Shown in pieces: positions 1 through 6,629 of a stretch of DNA of 9,586 nucleotides. Position 1 is the stretch's first letter. Every line of letters starts with the position of its first letter. The DNA lies in contig JAOZKS010000086.1 of assembly GCA_029935255.1 (NCBI GenBank), forward strand, positions 1 through 9,586, given 5' to 3'. The notes under the pieces are model-generated. The model searched no databases and was not told where the DNA came from. It saw nothing but the letters and a program-made list of their open reading frames with translations. Made by a program: the position numbers and the translations under genes. This DNA comes from Pontiella sp. (GTDB lineage Bacteria; Verrucomicrobiota; Kiritimatiellia; Kiritimatiellales; Pontiellaceae).

Positions 1-694
1 GCAGGTCGACGAGTTCGGCACGCATTCCTTTTTGTTTTGCCAGATGCAGTAGTCCGGCGACCGGCACGCGACCGCAGGCGCTGTTTTCCCCAAGACCGTT
101 TGAATCAAGATTCACGATAGCCTGCGACGTAGCGGAATCCATCCGACGTGCGGTTTCATCGTTTTCATAGTGGCTGAGATCGGAACTCACGACAACTAGC
201 GTTTCGGCCCCGCCCCACAGCGATGCAAGGATCTCGGAAATTTCTTCCTGCGCAGCAGAACCGACCACCAGCGGGATCAGCGTGAAGTCGCCCAGAACGA
301 GCTGTAGAAACGGAAGCTGAACTTCAAGACTGTGTTCCTCCGCATGGGCGGCATCGATGACCGGAAGCCCCGGGGGAGCCTCCACCGGAACATCGCCCAG
401 CGGCGTACGCCATGCGGAAGCGGAAGATGCCGCGACTCCGTCCAGCAACACGCGGTGAGCAGGCCCGAGGAGCACGACCCGATGAATATCGTCGGGCCGG
501 ACGGTTGCATACGCATGGGCGGCAATGGGACCGGAATAAACATAACCGGCATGGGGCGCAACAAGGGCTTTAGGCGGAGGGCCGTCCCGAGGAGGAACGG
601 CAGAAAGAAAATCCTCAATCATACCGCGAAGCTCATCGCCATCGGATGGATAAAATAGGCCCGCCACAACGGGGTCTCTAACGTTCTCGCTCAT
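1..694 (-). CDS. amrB: AmmeMemoRadiSam system protein B (MEMO1 family), 3' end cut by window edge
   Basis: Reading the minus strand from the ATG at 692-694 gives 231 uninterrupted codons to the window edge, beginning MSENVRDPVVAGLFYPSD. Family hallmarks are APHAGYVYSG (residues 46-55), LLGPAHR (75-81), EEHSLEVQLPFLQ (119-131), SSDLSHY (170-176) and a CGRVP motif with Cys207. By memory of human MEMO1, His48, His80 and Cys207 match the metal-binding His49, His81 and Cys244, so the metal site looks intact. Members run about 265-290 residues, so roughly 30-50 are missing. The start is forced by an in-frame TAA four codons upstream; no Shine-Dalgarno sequence is visible before it. The gene diverges from amrS, its usual partner. 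The molecular role of bacterial AmrB is not settled; a redox or protein-modifying function with AmrS is only a guess. Probably soluble, since no signal peptide is seen. Confidence 0.95.
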   Translation of the reverse strand, partial: MSENVRDPVVAGLFYPSDGDELRGMIEDFLSAVPPRDGPPPKALVAPHAGYVYSGPIAAHAYATVRPDDIHRVVLLGPAHRVLLDGVAASSASAWRTPLGDVPVEAPPGLPVIDAAHAEEHSLEVQLPFLQLVLGDFTLIPLVVGSAAQEEISEILASLWGGAETLVVVSSDLSHYENDETARRMDSATSQAIVNLDSNGLGENSACGRVPVAGLLHLAKQKGMRAELVDL

Positions 695-745
695 AGCCAG
701 ACATTAAAGGATGCCTTTCTGAAAAAACAGCGTTATTATCCCGCC
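695..745. promoter_or_regulatory. Divergent amrB/amrS intergenic promoter region
   Basis: This 51-bp gap must hold the promoters of both divergent genes unless they lie inside coding sequence. A TATTAT at 734-739 (plus) and a TTTAAT on the minus strand (708-703) resemble -10 boxes. Each sits so close to its start codon (6 and 8 nt) that transcription would begin at or next to the ATG. No convincing -35 box is seen for either gene, and neither start has a Shine-Dalgarno sequence. The box assignments are inference; only the gap length and the lack of ribosome binding sites are directly seen. Confidence 0.35.
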
Positions 746-1621
746 ATGAAAACGGCGCAATACTGGCACCTGCGGGATGACGGAAAAATTGAGTGCGACC
801 TCTGTCCGCGACACTGCCGCCTGAACGACGGGAAACACGGCCTGTGCAGCATCCGACGGCGGGAGGGCAACCAATTAATTTCCGCCGCCTATGGTCTTGC
901 GTGCGGATTGGCGGTCGACCCGATTGAAAAGAAGCCGCTATACCACTTCCTTCCGGGCTCAAAGGTTTTTTCGTTCGGAACCACAGGCTGCAATCTAACC
1001 TGCGGCTTTTGCCAGAATTTTAGCCTGAGTCGTTCCCCCGAAATCGAAGGAACCCCAATCGGCCCCGAAGAAATCGCGGAAGCCGCCATTCGACATGGAT
1101 GCGAGAGCGTGGCATTTACCTACAACGAACCGATCGTCTTTTTCGAGTACGCGATCGATACCGCGAAAGCCTGCCATGCACGGGGGCTCCAGACCGTCGC
1201 CGTGACGAACGGCTGGATCGAGCCGGAGCCCTGCGCGGAATTTTTCTCCCACATGGATGCCGCCAACGTGGATCTCAAAGCCTTTACGGATCGGTTCTAC
1301 AAAAAGCTGTGCGGCGCGAGCTTGCAACCCGTGCTCGATACCCTCCTGCATATTCGAAAAGCAACGGAGGTCTGGCTGGAAGGCACGACGCTACTGATTC
1401 CCGGCTGGAACGACTCGCCCGCCGAACTCGATGCCATGACCCAATGGATCGTCGCCAACCTTGGCCCAGATGTCCCCTGGCATTTCAGCGCCTACCGCCC
1501 CACCGCGCAGTGGAACGAGGCTCCGCCGACACCACTCGAAAGTCTGCTGCAAGCGCAGTCCATTGCCAAGGCGAACGGAATCAAAACCATCCACCTCGGC
1601 AATATGCATCTCGCCACTTGA
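746..1621 (+). CDS. amrS: AmmeMemoRadiSam system radical SAM enzyme, short C terminus
   Basis: The 291-residue product carries the radical SAM cluster motif C82-x3-C86-x2-C89 (GCNLTCGFCQN), which would bind a [4Fe-4S] cluster and S-adenosylmethionine. Upstream is the family's N-terminal cysteine set C17-x2-C20-x3-C24 with C34 (ECDLCPRHC, HGLCSIR), followed by the typical DPIEKKPLYHFLPGSKV (58-74). Later landmarks are FTYNEP (124-129), VTNGW (153-157), NVDLKAF (174-180) and WHFSAYRP...PPTPLE (245-265). These make the family assignment secure; the substrate is unknown. Family members I recall run to about 330-350 residues and end in a tail with two Cys-pair motifs, whereas this one stops just after HLGN. 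It diverges from amrB, which suggests joint function, and its stop lies 24 bp from the convergent pgi stop. No ribosome binding site is visible. Cytosolic by lack of a signal peptide. Confidence 0.95.
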   Translation: MKTAQYWHLRDDGKIECDLCPRHCRLNDGKHGLCSIRRREGNQLISAAYGLACGLAVDPIEKKPLYHFLPGSKVFSFGTTGCNLTCGFCQNFSLSRSPEIEGTPIGPEEIAEAAIRHGCESVAFTYNEPIVFFEYAIDTAKACHARGLQTVAVTNGWIEPEPCAEFFSHMDAANVDLKAFTDRFYKKLCGASLQPVLDTLLHIRKATEVWLEGTTLLIPGWNDSPAELDAMTQWIVANLGPDVPWHFSAYRPTAQWNEAPPTPLESLLQAQSIAKANGIKTIHLGNMHLAT

Positions 1622-1645
1622 TTCCGAACGACAGGCAGCCAGGCT

Positions 1646-3259
1646 TTATTTATTGGCGCGGAAGTATTCGATGAGCGCGTTGGTGGAGGCATCGTGCGCA
1701 AGGGCGCTGTCGCCTTCGAGCTCAGGGAGGATTCCTGCCGCAAGGACTTTACCAAGCTGAACACCCCATTGGTCGAAGGAGTAGATATCCCAAACAATAC
1801 CCTGCACGAAGATCTTGTGTTCATAGAGCGCAATGAGCTGACCCAAAACGGACGGCGTCAGTTTTTCGGCCATGAGGGTGTTGGTGGGGCGGTTGCCTTC
1901 GAAGGTTTTATGCGGAATCAGCTCGGCGGGTTCGCCGTCGGCAACCAGCGATTCCTTGGTTTTTCCAAAGGCCAGCGCCTCGGTTTGCGCAAAGAAGTTG
2001 GCCATGAGTTTAACGTGGTGGTCGCCTATTGGATTCTGCGATTTACAGAAGCCGATGAAGTCGCATGGGATGAGTTTCGAACCTTGGTGGATGAGCTGGT
2101 AGAACGCATGTTGCCCATTGGTTCCGGGTTCGCCCCAGATGACCGGTCCGGTCGACCACTCGACTTTTTCGCCGGAGCGGGTGGTGGTTTTTCCGTTGCT
2201 CTCCATGTCGCCCTGCTGGAAGTAGGCGGCGAAGCGGCTCATGTATTGGTCGTACGGCAGGATCGCCTGCGTTTCAGCACCAAAGAAGTTGTTATACCAG
2301 ATGCCGAGCAACGCGAGGAGAACCGGCATGTTTTCGGCGAATGGCGCAGTACGGAAGTGGGTGTCCATTTTGTGATAACCCGCAAGTAGCTCGGTATAGT
2401 TTTCAGCACCGATGGCCAGCATTAGCGGCAGGCCAATGGCGGAAGTCAGGGAATAGCGCCCCCCGACCCAATCCCAGAATTCGAACATGTTTTCGGTATC
2501 GATTCCAAATTCGGAAACGGAGGCGGCATTGGTGGAAAGCGCCACGAAGTGTTTGGCAATTGCGGACTCGTCCTTGAGTGCGGCGAGGCACCAGTCGCGC
2601 GCGGAATGCGCGTTGGTCATGGTTTCCTGCGTGGTGAATGTTTTCGAGGCCACGATAAAGAGCGTTTCGGCGGCGTCCAGTCCTTGGAGGGATTCGGCGA
2701 TGTGCGTGCCATCGACGTTGGAGACAAAGACCAGATTGAGGTTGCGCTGGGAGTAGGCCTTGAGCGATTCGTAGGCCATGACCGGACCGAGGTCGGAACC
2801 GCCAATACCGATGTTGACAATATTTTTGATGGGCTTTCCGGTATGGCCTTTCCAATCCCCGGAACGAACACGCTCGGAAAACGCGGCCATTTGGTCGAGC
2901 ACGGCATGGATTCCAGGAACAACGTTTTCGCCATCGACTTCGATCACGGTATCCTTCGGCGCGCGCAGGGCAATGTGCAGGACGGCGCGGTTTTCGGTGG
3001 CGTTGATCTTTTCGCCGGTAAACATGGCTTCGATCCATTTCTTCAGGTCAGCCGATTCGGCCAGTTTAACGAGTAGGTCGCGGGTTTCCGAAGTGATGCG
3101 GTTTTTGGAATAGTCCAGCAACAGATCCTCGGCCTGAAGCGTAAACTGCGCCGCGCGGCCGGAGTCGGAGAACAAGTCGCGCAGGTGCGTGTCTTTCATA
3201 TCCGCATAATGTGTGTTGAGGGCTTTCCATTCTGAACGTTCGGTCAATTTGGTGGTCAT
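1646..3259 (-). CDS. pgi: Glucose-6-phosphate isomerase
   Basis: This cytosolic enzyme interconverts glucose 6-phosphate and fructose 6-phosphate in glycolysis and gluconeogenesis. The 537-residue length fits the long bacterial/eukaryotic type (about 550). Two SIS sugar-phosphate folds are represented by IGIGGSDLGP (150-159), FVSNVDGTHIAE (178-189) and ASKTFTTQETMTNA (204-217). The first family signature is FWDWVGGRYSLTSAIGLP (261-278). Expected catalytic residues are present: Arg268, Glu353 in MESNGK, His384 in NGQHAFYQ and Lys504. The second signature reads SFDQWGVQLGK, with Gln501 where the standard pattern has Glu. The ATG at 3259 is preceded by AGGAG six bases away, fixing the start. The gene converges on amrS and diverges from prc, so it is probably transcribed alone. 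No strong terminator hairpin is seen after the stop. Confidence 0.97.
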   Translation of the reverse strand: MTTKLTERSEWKALNTHYADMKDTHLRDLFSDSGRAAQFTLQAEDLLLDYSKNRITSETRDLLVKLAESADLKKWIEAMFTGEKINATENRAVLHIALRAPKDTVIEVDGENVVPGIHAVLDQMAAFSERVRSGDWKGHTGKPIKNIVNIGIGGSDLGPVMAYESLKAYSQRNLNLVFVSNVDGTHIAESLQGLDAAETLFIVASKTFTTQETMTNAHSARDWCLAALKDESAIAKHFVALSTNAASVSEFGIDTENMFEFWDWVGGRYSLTSAIGLPLMLAIGAENYTELLAGYHKMDTHFRTAPFAENMPVLLALLGIWYNNFFGAETQAILPYDQYMSRFAAYFQQGDMESNGKTTTRSGEKVEWSTGPVIWGEPGTNGQHAFYQLIHQGSKLIPCDFIGFCKSQNPIGDHHVKLMANFFAQTEALAFGKTKESLVADGEPAELIPHKTFEGNRPTNTLMAEKLTPSVLGQLIALYEHKIFVQGIVWDIYSFDQWGVQLGKVLAAGILPELEGDSALAHDASTNALIEYFRANK

Positions 3260-3265
3260 ACTATA

Positions 3266-3270
3266 CTCCT
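3266..3270 (-). promoter_or_regulatory. Shine-Dalgarno site of pgi
   Basis: Minus-strand AGGAG lies six bases before the pgi ATG, a normal spacing, and supports that start codon. Confidence 0.8.
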
Positions 3271-3408
3271 AGGTAAAATGGGTTTTGAGCCGCCGAAGGT
3301 ACAACCATTGGAAGATCGGTTAAAAACAAAAATGAGGGAATCTCCTGAAGAAGCGGGCTTGTTTTGAGCCTGAGCGAGAGATAGAGTGCGATTCTCTAGT
3401 ATTTTGAT

Positions 3409-3413
3409 AAGGA
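3409..3413 (+). promoter_or_regulatory. Shine-Dalgarno site that decides the prc start
   Basis: AAGGA is five bases before the ATG at 3419. The open frame extends upstream to a GTG at 3386, but that start would place eleven extra residues (MRFSSILIRIY) ahead of a good signal peptide and has a poorer ribosome binding site. The ATG at 3419 is therefore preferred. Confidence 0.75.
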
Positions 3414-3418
3414 TTTAT

Positions 3419-5554
3419 ATGAAACTAAGAATGATCATTTTGTCGGCAGCACTTCTTGCACTTCCAATGTTTGGAACCTGCGAGGTGGGAAAAACCGATC
3501 TCGATGTGAAGAAAATCACCCGGGCCGTGGCCTATTCGCTTCCGCTCTTCCATCTGAACCAGCTCCCGCTCGACGAACATATTTCAACCAACGCCTTCAA
3601 CCTCTTCATCGGCTCGCTCGACCCCGCGCGCAGCTACTTCCTTCAATCCGACATCGATGCACTTACCGCCGATTCGAGAACCCTCTCCAAAAGGCTCCGC
3701 AAAGGTGATATCGAATTTGCCACCCGCACCTTTACCATCCTGATGGAACGCATTGAAGACCGTATGACCTTCACCGAAGAACTTCTCGAACAGGGCTTCG
3801 ACACCACGAAGGATGAAACCTTCCTCTGGGATCGAAAAGATGCACCATGGGTGGCCAACAAGGAAGAATGGAACGAACTCTGGCGCAAGCGGATCAAGCA
3901 CGAGTACGTTGCGCGACTCGTATCCAAACAGGTCTACATCGACGAAGAGGAAGCCCCCCCCACCAACACGGTCGACTCCGCCGAAACCATCGTCACCAAC
4001 ATCGTCCTCGAAGCCGGTGAAATGCTCGATGAAACGGCCGAAACCGCCGACCTTACGCCAGAGGAATTCATTCTGGAACGCTACGAGCAATTCGAACTCA
4101 CCATGGCATCGTTCGATGAAGAGATGCTGCTCCAGCGCTACCTCACCTCCTTCTCCCTCGTCTATGATCCGCACAGCGACTATATGTCGCCGAGCAGCGT
4201 CGAGGATTTTGATATCAACATGAAACTCATGCTCGTCGGGATTGGAGCCATGCTTCGTCCAGACGATGGTACAGCCAAAATCGTACGCGTCATCCCCGGC
4301 GGTCCGGCCGACCAGGATGGCCGCCTCAAGCCCGGCGACAAAATAATCGCCGTCGCCGAAGGGGACGGGGAACCCGTCAGCATCCTCCACTGGCCGCTGT
4401 ACAAAGCCGTACGGATCATTCGCGGCGAAAAGGATTCCACCGTCGTGCTCTCCGTCATTCCCGCCTCCGACCGCTCCGGCACACGAATCAAAAAAATTGA
4501 TCTTGTGCGCGATGAAGTAAAACTCGAAGAGCAAGCCGCCAAGAGCGAGGTGAAAGAAATCGAACTCGACACCGGCGTTCCCCGTCGACTCGGAGTCATC
4601 ACCCTCCCCGACTTCTATGCCGACTTCAAAGCCACCAGCAACAAGGAAAAGGATGCCCGCCGCGCCTCGACCGACATCCGCCGCCTCATCGACGCGCTGA
4701 TGCTCGAAGGCATTGAAGGACTGATTCTGGATCTGCGCAACAATGGCGGAGGCTCCCTGCTTGAAGCCATCGAAATTTCAGGCTTGTTCATCTCCTCGGG
4801 GCCCATCGTGCAGGTCAAGGAACGCAACGGCATCCAGGTGCTTCCCGATGCCGACCCAGAAGTTAACTACGACGGCCCGATGATTGTGCTCGTCAATCGT
4901 CTCAGTGCATCGGCTTCCGAAATTCTTGCTGCGGCCTTGCAGGACTATAAGCGCGCCATCATTGTGGGCGACAAGCAGACCCACGGAAAAGGCACCGTGC
5001 AAACCCTCATGCCACTCGGCGGAAAACGACGAGGATCGCTCAAGTTGACCACCGCCGGTTTCTACCGCATCAACGGCGGATCCACCCAGCTCAAAGGGGT
5101 CACACCGGATATCATTATTCCCTCATATCTCGACGTGATGGACATTGGTGAAGACTCCCTAAAACACGCCCTGCCGTGGGACACCATCCGCCCGGCCATG
5201 TACCGCCCCAGCAACGGGCTCACCGAAATGGTTCCCCTGCTCGCGACGCAGTCGAAAGAACGCATTGAATCCGACCCCGAGTTCACGGCCTACTTTCAAA
5301 AACGTGACCGGCTAAAAGAACGCTTCGAGAACAAAACGGTTTCCCTCGCCCTCGAAACCCGCATTACCGAAGCTGAAACGGAGAAGGAACTGGACGATCT
5401 CCAGAGCGGCGCATTCCTCGATGACGAAGACGATGACGACCAAGCCGATCTTGTTCTTGAGGAAACCCTCAACATCCTTTCCGACATGATTGACCTCAAG
5501 AAACCGGCGCAATCCGAACTGCTCGCCCCCGCCCTGAGCGCCTGGACAGACTAG
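3419..5554 (+). CDS. prc: Carboxy-terminal processing (tail-specific) protease, S41 family
   Basis: This is a 711-residue Prc/Tsp-type protease that trims or degrades envelope proteins from their C termini. A signal peptide (residues 1 to about 21, MKLRMIILSAALLALPMFGTC) predicts periplasmic location; FGTC is not a good lipobox. Order: Prc N-terminal helical domain (about 30-265), PDZ domain (about 268-352, with GIGAML and GRLKPGDKIIAV), S41 catalytic core (about 388-567), and the Prc-type C-terminal domain (about 568-690). The catalytic dyad is Ser498 in LSASASEI and Lys524 in THGKGTVQ. Asp509 matches the third residue reported important in E. coli Tsp. The loop before Lys524 is one residue longer than in E. 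coli. An acidic insert (about 173-215) and an acidic run near 668-676 are unusual. It is convergent with the gene ending at 5604, with no strong terminator between them. Confidence 0.95.
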   Translation: MKLRMIILSAALLALPMFGTCEVGKTDLDVKKITRAVAYSLPLFHLNQLPLDEHISTNAFNLFIGSLDPARSYFLQSDIDALTADSRTLSKRLRKGDIEFATRTFTILMERIEDRMTFTEELLEQGFDTTKDETFLWDRKDAPWVANKEEWNELWRKRIKHEYVARLVSKQVYIDEEEAPPTNTVDSAETIVTNIVLEAGEMLDETAETADLTPEEFILERYEQFELTMASFDEEMLLQRYLTSFSLVYDPHSDYMSPSSVEDFDINMKLMLVGIGAMLRPDDGTAKIVRVIPGGPADQDGRLKPGDKIIAVAEGDGEPVSILHWPLYKAVRIIRGEKDSTVVLSVIPASDRSGTRIKKIDLVRDEVKLEEQAAKSEVKEIELDTGVPRRLGVITLPDFYADFKATSNKEKDARRASTDIRRLIDALMLEGIEGLILDLRNNGGGSLLEAIEISGLFISSGPIVQVKERNGIQVLPDADPEVNYDGPMIVLVNRLSASASEILAAALQDYKRAIIVGDKQTHGKGTVQTLMPLGGKRRGSLKLTTAGFYRINGGSTQLKGVTPDIIIPSYLDVMDIGEDSLKHALPWDTIRPAMYRPSNGLTEMVPLLATQSKERIESDPEFTAYFQKRDRLKERFENKTVSLALETRITEAETEKELDDLQSGAFLDDEDDDDQADLVLEETLNILSDMIDLKKPAQSELLAPALSAWTD

Positions 5555-5603
5555 AGGTTCCCGTGCGGGGCGCGATCATCGATCCCACCAAAGTCCCGCA
5601 ATT

Positions 5604-6629
5604 CTATTTATGATTCCCCATGGTCGGCGGAACACGGTTCCCCGATGCTTGGAGATCAAGTGCATCGGGATGGGCTTGGTAGTGCGTGCGGACGGCGTTC
5701 GCCAGCTTTTGCTTGGTCGCTCCATCAATCGTGCAAACACCGTGATTTGGAAGTGCGGCCAACAGTTTGTCGAGCAACCGATCCTGCGGCGCTTCCATGC
5801 GCGAACGCCAGGAGGCAAGCAGGTTCTTATCAACCTTCGGCGGCAGAGAACCCAGAACTCCCATATCGTTTTGATTGTGGATCAGCAGGCCGGCGGTGGT
5901 TCCTCGATCAAGCGTCAGCACTTGAAAAAGATAGAGGGTGTGATAGGCCAGCTGTGTCGCTCGTTCAGTTTCGGATGGAACTGATGCTGCGCCAACCGCC
6001 TCGCCCAGAAGTTGGACATAGGAATCAATGGTCGCCTCCCCCACCCGTTGTGCCAGGGCAAGGTCGCCCTCGAAATCCCCGGTGTTGAAGTTTTCAAGAT
6101 AGAAGTGCGCAACTCCACGATGCCGCCCAAGGGCCGGAATGAAAAAATAGCGATCCCCCTGCGGAACAGCTTCGTCAAACTCGCCGGGGGCGGCTTGTCG
6201 CAGGCATTCAAGAAAGCGTTCGGTTTGTTCGGAGTTGGGTTGCGAAGGGTTAAGGTCCGCCATGAGACGCCAGTAGCCCGGCCCACTCTTCAGTTCTGTC
6301 CAGCTGATGTGGATATGCACCGAGGGCGCACAGGGATGCTGGGGATGGACAATGGTGGAAATAGCCGAGGAGGAATCGAGCTTGCGCTCGGGGATGTCGT
6401 CGTAATGCACCTGCGAAACATTGACGGAAGCCCGCGCCAGCAGATTGCCATCGGCGATTCCGAAACGCCGCCCGCCACCATGCAGCCCGTCATCGCGCAA
6501 CCATTCGGATGAAATAAAATCTTCTCCACCGAGTCTTTCCAGAGCCAGAACAAACCGCGCCTGCAGGGATTCAGCCAGCGCAAGAGCCCGCGCGGCCTGT
6601 TTCGATTGACTCGCCGTTCCCACACTCAT
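5604..6629 (-). CDS. hemF: Divergent HemF-family protein (oxygen-dependent coproporphyrinogen III oxidase-like)
   Basis: The family enzyme oxidatively decarboxylates coproporphyrinogen III to protoporphyrinogen IX with O2, in the cytosol. The 341-residue protein follows the HemF order by my recollection of E. coli and human sequences: GGGRRF (51-56), ASVNVSQVH (67-75), IVHPQHPCAPSVHIH (93-107), ADLNPS (124-129), YFFIPALGRHRGVAHFYLENFNTGDF region (161-186), then TLDRGTTAGL (239-248) and SLPP (261-264). His105 and Asp125 match expected active-site residues. The usual Asn and Arg after that His are His107 and Ser109, and the RGIGG-FFDD signature reads RGVAHFYLEN. The function is therefore probable for the fold but open for the reaction. 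I start it at the ATG overlapping the kinase stop; a longer open frame to 6704 would lie inside the kinase gene. No signal peptide or membrane segment is seen. Confidence 0.75.
   Translation of the reverse strand: MSVGTASQSKQAARALALAESLQARFVLALERLGGEDFISSEWLRDDGLHGGGRRFGIADGNLLARASVNVSQVHYDDIPERKLDSSSAISTIVHPQHPCAPSVHIHISWTELKSGPGYWRLMADLNPSQPNSEQTERFLECLRQAAPGEFDEAVPQGDRYFFIPALGRHRGVAHFYLENFNTGDFEGDLALAQRVGEATIDSYVQLLGEAVGAASVPSETERATQLAYHTLYLFQVLTLDRGTTAGLLIHNQNDMGVLGSLPPKVDKNLLASWRSRMEAPQDRLLDKLLAALPNHGVCTIDGATKQKLANAVRTHYQAHPDALDLQASGNRVPPTMGNHK
6626..6629 (-). promoter_or_regulatory. ATGA stop/start overlap coupling the kinase and hemF-like genes
   Basis: On the minus strand the four bases ATGA hold both the TGA stop of the kinase and the ATG start of the HemF-like gene. 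Upstream is CCGAAAAA, with no good Shine-Dalgarno sequence. This arrangement usually means the downstream gene is translated by ribosomes finishing the upstream one, so the two should be made together from one transcript. Confidence 0.8.

Larger units (their letters stand above)
3260..3418. promoter_or_regulatory. Divergent pgi/prc intergenic region
   Basis: This 159-bp region separates the two divergent starts and should contain both promoters. On the plus strand, TTGTTT (3359-3364) and TAGAGT (3382-3387) are separated by 17 bp and could be a weak sigma-70-type promoter for prc; each matches consensus only partly. I see no clear promoter for pgi, though the minus strand carries a T-rich stretch around 3322-3333. 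The decamer GTTTTGAGCC occurs twice in direct orientation (3282-3291 and 3361-3370), 79 bp apart, of unknown meaning. Confidence 0.35.

Noticed and set aside
332..658. A 108-codon plus-strand frame at the left edge
   Set aside because: It is antisense to amrB, which carries all MEMO motifs on the minus strand; the product is unrecognised and Arg-rich.
1099..1674. A 191-codon plus-strand frame overlapping amrS
   Set aside because: It is an Arg-rich out-of-frame shadow of amrS.
1694..2389. A 231-codon plus-strand open frame antisense to pgi
   Set aside because: It is entirely within pgi, which has all catalytic motifs. The product has no recognisable domain.
3386..3418. GTG start at 3386 for prc
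   Set aside because: The ATG at 3419 has AAGGA at good spacing and begins a standard signal peptide.
3473..3484. A lipoprotein cleavage site in Prc (FGTC)
   Set aside because: The residues before the Cys do not fit the usual lipobox, so an ordinary cleaved signal peptide is more likely.
3584..4534. A 316-codon minus-strand open frame antisense to prc
   Set aside because: It lies wholly inside prc, whose domains and catalytic residues are clear. Its Phe/Gly/Asp/Glu-rich product matches no family I know and is a by-product of prc codon bias.
5555..5603. A possible terminator (CCCG-TG-CGGG at 5560-5569) between prc and the HemF-like gene
   Set aside because: The stem is only four pairs with a two-base loop and no T-run follows on either strand.
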